From Flavobacteriales bacterium (GTDB lineage: Bacteria > Bacteroidota > Bacteroidia > Flavobacteriales_F > PHOS-HE28), in NCBI GenBank assembly GCA_016788205.1, contig JAEUTA010000027.1:147126-211125 (forward strand): DNA of 64,000 nucleotides. The letters run 5' to 3'. Shown piece by piece: positions 35,692 through 43,900 of this stretch (its first letter is position 1; each line of letters opens with the position of its first letter). Position numbers and translations under genes: made by a program. A model generated the notes under the pieces. It was not told the DNA's origin. It searched no databases and saw only the letters and a list, made by a program, of their open reading frames with translations.

Positions 35692-36263
35692 GGTACGATC
35701 ATCAGCTTATCCGCGGGGAACAGACCGATCACGTGCAAACGCGTGGACTTCGAGGCTGTTGGTGGTTCCACCGTGAAACATCCATGCCAGGTCTGGTCGC
35801 TCCCGTGGGTCTCGAAGACGTAGCGCTGCTCCGCCAGTCGTGGATCGCTGATGAGCGTGGACGACTGATGTCCATAGCCCCAGTACGCGACCCGGACTTG
35901 CCCATCTACGAACGCGAGCTTTGGTAGTTGGAAGTCGTCCTGGGGCCTAATGCTCAACGGCGGGATCGTATCTCCCTTGGCGAATACCGTCGTGCTACGA
36001 TGGCCCTGGCTGTCACGGGCGCTCAATAGTCCGGTGCCGGGTAGGTTCGCCACGTACAATTGGCAGGTTCCCGAACTGCTGGGCTCATCGTCCGTACCCG
36101 TGCGGAAACCTGCGATCACGAAGTCGGGCACGCCATCGCCCGTCACATCCAAGCTATCATCGGGTGCAAAACCACAAGGCTCGTGAACTTCATCGGGAAA
36201 GCCGGGTTGCGAGAGAGCTGCCAGGCTGACGAGAACCGCCAGGATAGTAGTAGGCGTTTTCAT
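35688..36263 (-). CDS. Secreted TGDG-family protein, single repeat
   Basis: 191 residues with a signal peptide (MKTPTTILAVLVSLAALSQ). The family motif DDSLDVTGDGVPDFVIAG is followed by GTCQLYVANLPGTGLLSARD and FAKGDTIPPLSIRPQDDF. The same series occurs in the 58686 protein (VRTLPGTQLLSS, FTRGDTIPAL). Overlaps both neighbours by 4 bases (ATGA), implying a coupled three-gene operon 36796-34519. Confidence 0.75.
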   Translation of the reverse strand: MKTPTTILAVLVSLAALSQPGFPDEVHEPCGFAPDDSLDVTGDGVPDFVIAGFRTGTDDEPSSSGTCQLYVANLPGTGLLSARDSQGHRSTTVFAKGDTIPPLSIRPQDDFQLPKLAFVDGQVRVAYWGYGHQSSTLISDPRLAEQRYVFETHGSDQTWHGCFTVEPPTASKSTRLHVIGLFPADKLMIVP

Positions 36264-36796
36264 GGTTCGCTTAGTATCACATCCACAGGGTGGTAGGTTG
36301 GTCTGTCACCTTGGCTGCGATAGACCTCATCGTCATATGTGCCACAAAGCGAGTAATTGTCGAACGTGGAAAGTGGCACCACCTGTTGTCTGTAGCGTTT
36401 CGGCCAGTGCCGGCGGCGGATATCCACATGTGTCCGTGGCCTCTCGTCCTGCACGAGCAGTTTGAGGGTGCCGGTATCGTACCCGTCTGGTATCACCAGC
36501 ACGTAATTGTCCTTGGCGAAAGGGAAGCACACGAGTTTTCCCATGGAGAAGCCGCCCTGCCATTTGTAACAGGCTTCGTAGTCCGCGTTGCGCCGGAACA
36601 GATGCCACGGTCGGCCTTGATGGACGAGCGGCACATTGTTGCTATCCAAAAGCGTTATGCGTAGGCCATCGATCACGCTGGTATCACCAGCAAGGTGCGG
36701 GTGCACCACGATGATGGCAGCGAAGTCGTATCCGCAATGTTGTGCGGCGGTGCTACCGCAGAGGCAGGCCATTAGGAGTGAGGTGCTGATACGCAT
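36260..36796 (-). CDS. Secreted hypothetical protein
   Basis: 178 residues from ATG 36796 (MRISTSLLMACLCGSTAAQ, a signal peptide). Four or more cysteines (HCGYDF, EACYKW, LVCFPF, SLCGTY) suggest disulphides in an exported protein. It lacks the TGDG motif but is first in the operon with two TGDG proteins (4-base overlap). The HVDIRRRHWPKRYRQ segment is basic. Family not recognised. Confidence 0.65.
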   Translation of the reverse strand: MRISTSLLMACLCGSTAAQHCGYDFAAIIVVHPHLAGDTSVIDGLRITLLDSNNVPLVHQGRPWHLFRRNADYEACYKWQGGFSMGKLVCFPFAKDNYVLVIPDGYDTGTLKLLVQDERPRTHVDIRRRHWPKRYRQQVVPLSTFDNYSLCGTYDDEVYRSQGDRPTYHPVDVILSEP

Positions 36797-36849
36797 TCGT
36801 TGAGCGGTACACGCTGGGGCATTGGAAGTTCGATCACATGCGCTACTCA

Positions 36850-37308
36850 TCAATCGATGGCCAGCACACGGTAGGTTGCACCGTTCAACGTGGTCGTTTC
36901 GCCCACCCGTTTCCCGACCAGCGCCTGACCGGCGGGTGAAGCCACGGAAACCACGGCACAGGCAGCACCGTCCAGTTCGATACGGCCCAGGCCTATTGCG
37001 AGGAAGAAGATGCCCTTGTCAGTAGAGACCAATGCGCCGGCCCCGACCCGTTCATAGCGGCGCTCAACGGGCACGCGCTCCATTTCCCGGAGCAGGACGC
37101 GCAGCTTGGCGAGTTGGGCTTCTTGTTGATCAAGCTCCTGCTGGATCATCGCGCGGCCTACTTCATGCTTGTCACCCGCGCTGCTCTTGGTGTCACTATT
37201 GCGCGCTTCAAGCGTGGATGCGATGTCACGCTCGACGTTGATCGCCTTTTCACGGAGCGTGCTGGCGATATGGGCGATGAGCCGTGCCTTTTGCATGGGT
37301 GACGGCAC
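36850..37308 (-). CDS. GreA/GreB C-terminal-like protein
   Basis: 152 residues. An N-terminal helical hairpin (about 1-75, rich in E, Q, L) recalls the Gre coiled coil. The C-terminal domain ends in VVSVASPAGQALVGKRVGETTTLNGATYRVLAID, close to the FKBP-like GreA_GreB fold that binds RNA polymerase (only the segment ends are diagnostic: SPAGQAL and GKRVGE). The coiled-coil tip lacks an obvious acidic pair, so transcript cleavage is doubtful. It may be a regulator using the secondary channel. Confidence 0.75.
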   Translation of the reverse strand: MPSPMQKARLIAHIASTLREKAINVERDIASTLEARNSDTKSSAGDKHEVGRAMIQQELDQQEAQLAKLRVLLREMERVPVERRYERVGAGALVSTDKGIFFLAIGLGRIELDGAACAVVSVASPAGQALVGKRVGETTTLNGATYRVLAID

Positions 37309-37395
37309 GAAGATGAGGAGACCGCGTGCATCGGCGGTCGGGGAGGAGGGTACGGTGAGGTAGCCGGTCGATCAGCGGGGCATGAAGAAGCCGTG

Positions 37396-37645
37396 TCACA
37401 CCGAGGTCCTGAGTTGCACCATGAGCTCGAACGTTCGCCTGCCGAGAGCTTGTGCATCTGCCGAGATGATCGACCAGCCATAAGCCATGCCCACCGTCAT
37501 TCGGCCGATATCCAGCGCGCCTGTCACGAGGAGTGCATCGCTGAAACGGTAGCCCACACCTGTTTTGAAACCGATTGATACGACCACCGGTCGTAACACC
37601 TGCGGGAACGGTGCGCTGCCCGGTTCTCCGCGTACAGTGACCGTG
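37396..37645 (-). pseudogene. PorP/SprF C-terminal fragment
   Basis: The minus frame reads GVGYRFSDALLVTGALDIG and MTVGMAYGWSIISADAQ, then RRTFELMVQLRTSV and stop. This looks like the last beta strands of the PorP/SprF outer-membrane family linked to type IX secretion. There is no N-terminal part: the upstream sequence is the unrelated lamin-tail lipoprotein gene in another frame. I interpret it as a truncated remnant. Confidence 0.45.
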
Positions 37646-38194
37646 CTATTCCCCGGCAGAGGCCATTCGGTCGCTACCCGCGTTGGCGGATCCCGGTGTG
37701 GCAACGGTGGTTTTCACCCAGGTTGGCGCGCCATCCGGATAGCGGCTGGTGCTCATGTGCCGACGTGTTCGTGGAGCATAACGTACCGAATCGATGATGG
37801 CGGCCCGACCGGCGCGCAGGCGAACGAGCGCAAGCCACTCGCCTTTGCTGGACAAGCGGAAGGGGGCGTGGATGCCCTGTCCCTCGGCGGCATCGCACCA
37901 GATCCGGAGATGTTCCTGCTCCGCCAACCTGACCGCAGGCAGTTCGAACTTCTGCAGGTCGCTTCGGTCGTCAGTGAGGAACCAAGCTCCCTGCTCCAGT
38001 TCCAAGGGGCTTCCGGCATTGTAAAGCTCCAACCAGTCGCCGACGCCTTGTCCTCCATCGTCTTTCTTGCTGCCAGCGGAGAACACCTCGTTGATGTGCA
38101 CCGGTACCGAAGCATCATGCGCGGGCAGTAATTCGTCCTGCTTGGTGCATGCTACGGTGGAAGAACAGAGAAGGATGAAGTAGAAGCGGTTCAT
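37646..38194 (-). CDS. Lamin-tail-domain lipoprotein
   Basis: 182 residues with a lipoprotein signal (FYFILLCSSTVAC, Cys 16). The lamin-tail fold is seen in VHINEVFSAG, GDWLELYNAGSPLELEQG, WFLTDD, LRIWCDAAEG and WLALVRL, ending in a TPGSAN segment typical of the domain's end. Such domains are common in exported Bacteroidota proteins and may bind polysaccharide or nucleic acid. Its 3' end abuts the PorP-like fragment. Confidence 0.75.
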   Translation of the reverse strand: MNRFYFILLCSSTVACTKQDELLPAHDASVPVHINEVFSAGSKKDDGGQGVGDWLELYNAGSPLELEQGAWFLTDDRSDLQKFELPAVRLAEQEHLRIWCDAAEGQGIHAPFRLSSKGEWLALVRLRAGRAAIIDSVRYAPRTRRHMSTSRYPDGAPTWVKTTVATPGSANAGSDRMASAGE

Positions 38195-38268
38195 GCAGCA
38201 AAACAGCTGCGCGAACGTGAACCGGTGTTTGAGGGAACATTAAATGACGTGTCGAACCTGCCTCTTAC

Positions 38269-38391
38269 TCACAACGTGCCCATGGGAACACGAGTTCCAC
38301 GCCTACCATCGCACTTGCGTACCAAGCCGTTATTGGATGCGCAGGAAACGAAGAGGACGAGGGCCGCCATGAGGAGAAGGTACTTGCGCAT
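38269..38391 (-). CDS. Tiny lipoprotein (40 residues)
   Basis: From ATG 38391: MRKYLLLMAALVLFVSCASN, then NGLVRKCDGRRGTRVPMGTL and stop at 38269. A short signal with lipobox FVSC gives a mature peptide of about 24 residues with one further Cys. It is the only open frame in the 249-base gap on this strand. I found it by reading the sequence; the reading is direct, the function is unknown. Confidence 0.55.
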   Translation of the reverse strand: MRKYLLLMAALVLFVSCASNNGLVRKCDGRRGTRVPMGTL

Positions 38392-38443
38392 GGGAATAGA
38401 ACGTGGAGAAGGCCTTGGGCGTATGTGCGGCACCTCCGGCGCG

Positions 38444-38872
38444 CTACCGGATCAGCTCGTCATAACGTTCGAGGAGTAGCATCAGCCTGCATCGCCCCGC
38501 CCACGTGCGGCAGCCTTGGTCTCCGGCTGCGCGCTGCGCTTTGGGCCGTGCTCGAGCTTCTTTCCGGCATTGGCCCCTGCTTGCTATGTACCAGAGGCGT
38601 TGCTCTTCACGAGCCCACTGGCGCGCGCTGTCCGTGGTGCTGAGCTTGATCATTTCGGCTGACATGTCGAAGATCAACCGATCCAGGCCCCTGTTCTCTT
38701 CGGCGAGTAGCACCGCGTCATCGGACGGGAGTGAATAGGAGCCTTCGCAGCCCACTGTAACGCGCAGGTCGCCGCGCCCAACGGTGACCGGTCTTCCAAC
38801 GTCGGACTGCGAGAAGGCGCTCGTCGTTATCACGAGGAGGCATGCCGTGAGCGATCGTAGCCTGGTGTTCAT
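38444..38872 (-). CDS. Secreted small protein, possibly LprI/DUF1311-like
   Basis: 142 residues from ATG 38872, which overlaps the upstream gene's stop (TGATG). Signal peptide MNTRLRSLTACLLVITTSAF. The C-terminal half has the pattern EEQRLWYIASRGQC...CR...R...L, recalling lysozyme-inhibitor LprI-type domains (Q-x2-W-x4-R-x2-C), but this is a weak resemblance. Translationally coupled to the DUF1624-like membrane protein. Confidence 0.6.
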   Translation of the reverse strand: MNTRLRSLTACLLVITTSAFSQSDVGRPVTVGRGDLRVTVGCEGSYSLPSDDAVLLAEENRGLDRLIFDMSAEMIKLSTTDSARQWAREEQRLWYIASRGQCRKEARARPKAQRAAGDQGCRTWAGRCRLMLLLERYDELIR

Positions 38873-40044
38873 CACAGGTAGCTCAGCCACCATGTATCCC
38901 TGTGCGCTGCGCGGTAACCAGCGTACCAGCGACACGGGAAGTACAGCAGGGTGACCACCACTGCCCACACCGCATAGACAACGGCAAGCGAGAAGCCGTT
39001 ATTCTCGTATCGACCAATTCTCATGCCTGCCGTGAGCACGGTCTCTTCCACCGGTTCACCCTGCCACAGCATGGCCAACGTTGCCAGTCCATGGATCAGG
39101 TAGATGTGAAGCATGTAATAGAAGTAGGGTACACGACCGAAAAGGACGAAGGGCTCCGACCAGCGCGGTCGCCGGCCTTCAGCCCACGCGAGGAAAAGAA
39201 GTGCCGGTCCCAGCGTCATGCACAAGTAGAGCAGCGAGGGAGGATACTTCGTGGTATTGAGGAAGGAGAGTATGTCGAAGGTCGTGCTGGGCTGATCCAG
39301 CCACGGAGCGGGATCGCCGTAAACGTTCGCGGCCCTCAGCGCGATGAACAGGATGACCGCTCCTGATCCCAACCCCACCAGCCAACGTTGCCGCTGTTCA
39401 CTGGTCACCGCTGCGGTGAAAAGCCGACCGAGACAGTAACCCAAGGCCATGGTGCCGATCCATGGCAACACCGGATATTGGATGGTGAGCAGGCGTTCCG
39501 GCGCCAACTCGTAAACGCCCCCTTCATGCAGTGCTGCGAAGAGCACGCCGAAGGTTCCGCTTTGTGGGAGTGGTACAAGGTCCAGCAGGTTATGGAGCAG
39601 TACGGTGGAAAGCCCGACGGTGAGCACCACGCGGTAGGGCAGGTACACGAGCAGTGCAAGGGCGATCATGCTTACACCGATGGCCCAGAACACGGCGAGC
39701 ACGGCGAAGGAGAACGTGATGTCGAACGTCCAGCCGAAGGCCACGATCACGCATTCCGTGAAGATCATCCATGCACCGCGTGTCCAGAGGAAACGGCTGA
39801 GCTCTTTGGTGGTCCGCGCAGTTCCGTAGAGGTATGCACTGGTGCCGGCGAGGAATACGAACACGGGCGCACAATAGTGCGTGATCCAGCGGGTGAAGAA
39901 CAGGAGCGGCGTGGTGCTGTCCAGATCGGTGGGCGATGCACCGAAGAGCAGACCATAGTGGAAGAAGTCGCGCGTGTGGTCCAGCGCCATCACCACCATG
40001 ATGATGCCACGCAACAGGTCAAGGGAAATGATGCGCGGTTTCAT
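38872..40044 (-). CDS. DUF1624 / heparan N-acetyltransferase-like membrane protein
   Basis: 390 residues with ten or more membrane segments. The N-terminus RIISLDLLRGIIMVVMALDHTRDFF is the family signature (Asp-Leu-Leu-Arg-Gly, then His in the loop). APVFVFLAGTSAYLYG and YFYYMLHIYLIHGLATL are also typical. Relatives transfer acetyl groups from cytosolic acetyl-CoA to extracytoplasmic glycans. Substrate unknown. Confidence 0.85.
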   Translation of the reverse strand: MKPRIISLDLLRGIIMVVMALDHTRDFFHYGLLFGASPTDLDSTTPLLFFTRWITHYCAPVFVFLAGTSAYLYGTARTTKELSRFLWTRGAWMIFTECVIVAFGWTFDITFSFAVLAVFWAIGVSMIALALLVYLPYRVVLTVGLSTVLLHNLLDLVPLPQSGTFGVLFAALHEGGVYELAPERLLTIQYPVLPWIGTMALGYCLGRLFTAAVTSEQRQRWLVGLGSGAVILFIALRAANVYGDPAPWLDQPSTTFDILSFLNTTKYPPSLLYLCMTLGPALLFLAWAEGRRPRWSEPFVLFGRVPYFYYMLHIYLIHGLATLAMLWQGEPVEETVLTAGMRIGRYENNGFSLAVVYAVWAVVVTLLYFPCRWYAGYRAAHRDTWWLSYL

Positions 40045-40132
40045 GGGTGGTCAAGTTTAAGCCTTTGCGCCCTCGTTTCCGGACGGCGCTCGTGCGGTGC
40101 GGACCAAGGAAGGACAGTTGGCGCTTGCCCGA

Positions 40133-40594
40133 TCAAGGAGAGGTGGTCCACCAAGGCGCCAAGGAGTCCGGTACGTTACAGATCACACGTTCGGTCACAC
40201 GAAGGTCCCATGTGCTGTCCGGTCGCATGGCATTGTAGAAGTAGGCTTTATGCACGTCACAGGTGCATGGCCCAGCGGTAAGCTTCATGCTGAAGATGCG
40301 CGGCCCATGCTCCCAATTGCCCCAGCCGGAAGAGCTGTAGGTCATGCCCATGGCTTTCAACAAGGTGTCCAGGTGAATGCTGTCCTGTGTGATGTTGGGC
40401 AAGGTGTCCAGGATCGGATAGAGGCCTTCGTAGTCATGAACGAAGGAAGCGCAGGGTCCGGGCAGCGTCCGCAGTACGCGTGATGCATCCACCTTGAAGG
40501 TCTTTTGTTGAACGATGGCCGGCCGTTGCTGTTGAGGCTGGTGCGTGCACGCGCAAAGCGCAAGCACCATGGTCGTCAGGTGCAGATGGCCCAT
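40133..40594 (-). CDS. Hypothetical lipoprotein
   Basis: 153 residues from ATG 40594 (MGHLHLTTMVLALCACTHQP) with a lipobox LCAC. The mature part has several cysteines (GPCAS, GPCTCD, VICNV). No recognised domain. Located 88 bases upstream of the DUF1624-like gene in the same direction. Two upstream in-frame ATGs exist at 40612 and 40621. Confidence 0.6.
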   Translation of the reverse strand: MGHLHLTTMVLALCACTHQPQQQRPAIVQQKTFKVDASRVLRTLPGPCASFVHDYEGLYPILDTLPNITQDSIHLDTLLKAMGMTYSSSGWGNWEHGPRIFSMKLTAGPCTCDVHKAYFYNAMRPDSTWDLRVTERVICNVPDSLAPWWTTSP

Positions 40595-40979
40595 TCGGTC
40601 GGAAGTACGCATCGCTCTCAACTAGCGGTGAGGCCCTTGCTTCGACCGGCCGCTCTGCTGGGTACATGGATGCAGCCGGGGCGCCGCGTTGGACTCGCCC
40701 AGTTGCAGCCGACGGAGGGTGCTTTCGAAGCGCATGGGCCGCTGGTTCACCGCATGCATCGAACGGTCGTGGTCAGCGGTGAGTCCGCGGCATGGCTGTG
40801 GGTTGAAAGAGGGTCGCATGACAGCGAAGTCACTGTGAGCTCGTAAAGGACGCCTTCGTACGGGGCAAGGTCAAGGAGGCCTTGTCTTCGTATGCGCGTG
40901 AGGGCCGTGTTGCGTTGCGGCATGATGTCACTAGCTGTTGCCGGGATGGCCTCGGGGTGCCATACGAACGGTGTAGTGG
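40595..40979. other. Intergenic stretch without a supported gene
   Basis: 385 bases between the lipoprotein start and the hybrid kinase stop. Short open frames exist on both strands (for example 40747-40983 minus) but none has a signal peptide, a recognisable motif or a good start context. I see no convincing hairpin or repeat. Confidence 0.5.
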
Positions 40980-43900
40980 TCACGCTCTGGCTGAAGCAAG
41001 CACCTGCTCCAACTCGGCACGCACCACGGGTTTCACCAGGTGGTGGTCGAAGCCGGCGTCATGGGAGCGCTGCCGATCCTCGCTCTGGCCCCAGCCGGTA
41101 AGCGCGATGATGTAGGCATCCTTGCCCCATTCCAGCGCACGCATCCGTCGGCAGGTCTCATGGCCGTCCATGTCCGGCATGCCGATGTCGAGGATCACCA
41201 CGTCGGGCATCAGCTGCGGTCCTTTGTCCAGCGCCTCCTGACCGGAGTGTGCTACCACCACTTGATGGCCGGCCTTGCGCAGCAGCATGGAGATCATCAT
41301 GGCGGCGTCCACGTTATCATCGGTGAGCAGCACGCGGCGCGGGCTTACATACGCGGTTGAACCATCTGGTGTGATCCGTTCCATGGGTCTTGATGCAAGT
41401 GGTAGGCGTAGGGTGAAACAGGATCCTTTGTGCGGTCCCTTCGAGGTGACCTCGATGGTGCCTTCGTGCATTTCGGCCAGCCGCTTCACGATGTGCAGCC
41501 CGATCCCCAGCCCTCCGCGCGTGCGTGTGTTGGAACGGTCCACCTGGCTGAACATGTCGAAGACGCGCGGCAACTGTTCGGGGGTCAACCCGATGCCGGT
41601 ATCGCTGATGGTGACCTCGGCACCTTGCGGCGAAATGCGACTGATCACGTGAATGGTGCCACCTCGGTCGGTGTACTTGCTCGCGTTGTCCAGCAGGTTG
41701 CCGAAGATCTGTGCCAGTCGCGTGGGGTCGGCTTCCACCATGAGGGGTGCGGTATGCAGCTCCAGCAGCAGCTTGTGGCTCTTTGCCTGCAGCAGGGGGT
41801 TGCTGGCCTCTACCGCCTGGTGGATGGCCTGGTGCACATCCATGCGGGTGCGGCGCAGTTCGATGACACCGCGACTGATGCGGCTCACGTCCAGCAGGTC
41901 GTCCACCAGGTGCGCCATCTGGTTCACCTGCCGGTCCATCATATCGCGGATCTGCTCCAGTGTGCGTGCGTCGTCCACACCGGTGCGCAGTACTTCCAGT
42001 CCGTTGCGCAAGGGGGCTAGCGGATTGCGCAGTTCATGCGCCAGTGTGGCCAGGAACTCGTCCTTGCGGCGATCGGCGGCCCGCAATGCTGCCTCGGCTT
42101 CGCGCACAGCGGTGACATCCACCACCGCGCCCACCATACGCTCGGGGTTGAGGCCGCCATCGCGAAGGACGCGCGCATGGGTCACGAGGTGGATCACCCG
42201 CCCATCATCAGGACGCACCGCGCGGAATTCCACCGCATAGGGTTCGTCCTGGTCCAAGGCTCCTTGTATGGCGGCGCCTACACGTTCACGATCGTCCGGA
42301 TGGATGATACCAACGAAGGCTTCCACATTACCGCCGAAGGCTTCCTTGCTCACGCCCTGGATGTCGTAGAGCACATCGTTCCAAGTGACCACATCGGTCG
42401 GTACATGCCATTCCCAAACACCCACGCGACCGGTGTCCGTGGCCATTCGGAAACGTGATTCGTTCTCGCGCAGCAGCCGTTCGTTGCGCACGCGTTCGAT
42501 GAGGTCGGCGGCCTGTCGTGCAAGCACGTCGAACAACTGTAGTTCTTCCGGGGTGGGCACGTGCACACGATCCCAATGGGTGCTGATGACACCGATGGGC
42601 TCACCGTCGCGTGCGAGCAGCGGCGTGGATTGCACGGCACGCATGCCGATGTCCAGGTAGGCATTGACGCCGCCGGCTTTCGCCAACCACTCGCATCGTT
42701 CCACATCGGGCACCACCACGCGTGTGCGGTCCTGCATGGCCTTGCCGCAGGTGGTTCCGGTCCCGGGTCGCACCCACTGCAGGCGTTCACGCGCTTCGTC
42801 CGGGTAGCCGTACGCTGCCACCAGCTGCAGTTCGCCACGTTCCTTGCGGTACTTGCGCAGGCTGCCGAAGCGGCTGCCCATGACGAAGGCGGCGGCCTCT
42901 ACGATGCGTTCGAACAGCTTTTCGTTCTCTCCGCTCTGCACCATGCTGGTGCTTATCTCGGCCAATTGCCTGGTGGCGGCCAGTTCATGCTGCAACGCCT
43001 TCTCGGCCTTCACGCGTTGGAATGCGTTCCAGATGCGTGCGGAAAGTTCCTTCAGCAATTCCAGGTCGCTCGTGTTCCAGGCACGGGCTTCCGCCGCGGT
43101 CACCGAGAAGAGGGATACCAGCGTGCCCTCGCGCATGACGGGGATGGTGACCAGTGCGCCTGCGCCGATCTTGCGGTAGGCCTCCGCGTTCATGCCTGTT
43201 TCAGTGGCGGTATCGTTCACCACATGTGGCTGTCCGTTGGCGAAACGGTCGTTGGAACGGTCGTCACGCCAGGCACTGAAGGTGTGCGGCCCAAGTATGC
43301 TGGGCATGTCCGGAAGGTGATGGTCGTACGATACATGGGCACGATCGTTGGCGAGGTCCACATCGGCCATGGAAAGCCTGTTGATGCCGAAATGGCGAAG
43401 GATGTGGTCGCCGGTGGTCGGTTCCAATGCGTTGTCGGTCACCAGCCTCACCAGGTCCACGCTCACCCGGACGAGCAGTCGCAGGTCCGCCTCGGCGCGT
43501 TTGCGTTCGGTGATGTCGCTCTGGGTGCCCCATACGCGGACGAGGTGTCCGTCGTGCACGATGCCCACCAGGTTGTTGCTGAAATGCATGGTGTGACCAT
43601 CGCGGTGCTTCTCCTCGCTTTCGCCACCCATGTAGTTGTACCCGTTCTGTAGGAAGGCGGTCAGGTAGGCTTCGTTCTCCGGGGTGCGCGGCACCAGGTC
43701 GCCCAGTCGCGTACCCACGAGCTCGTCGCCGTTGGTGTAGCCGTACATGCGGGCCATGGCATCGTTGCATTCGGCCAGGTAGGCGTCCGTATAGGCGCGG
43801 TCGAGCATTTCGTGCACGGGCAGGTCCACGGGTATGGGGCGTTCCAGTTCGCAGCGCCAGATACCTTCAGCACTGTGGCGCATGAAGGCCTGGTAGCGTT

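Noticed and set aside
40747..40983. 78-residue minus-strand open frame between a lipoprotein gene and the hybrid kinase
   Set aside because: No signal peptide, motif or start context; it overlaps the end of the kinase gene. Too little support to call a gene.
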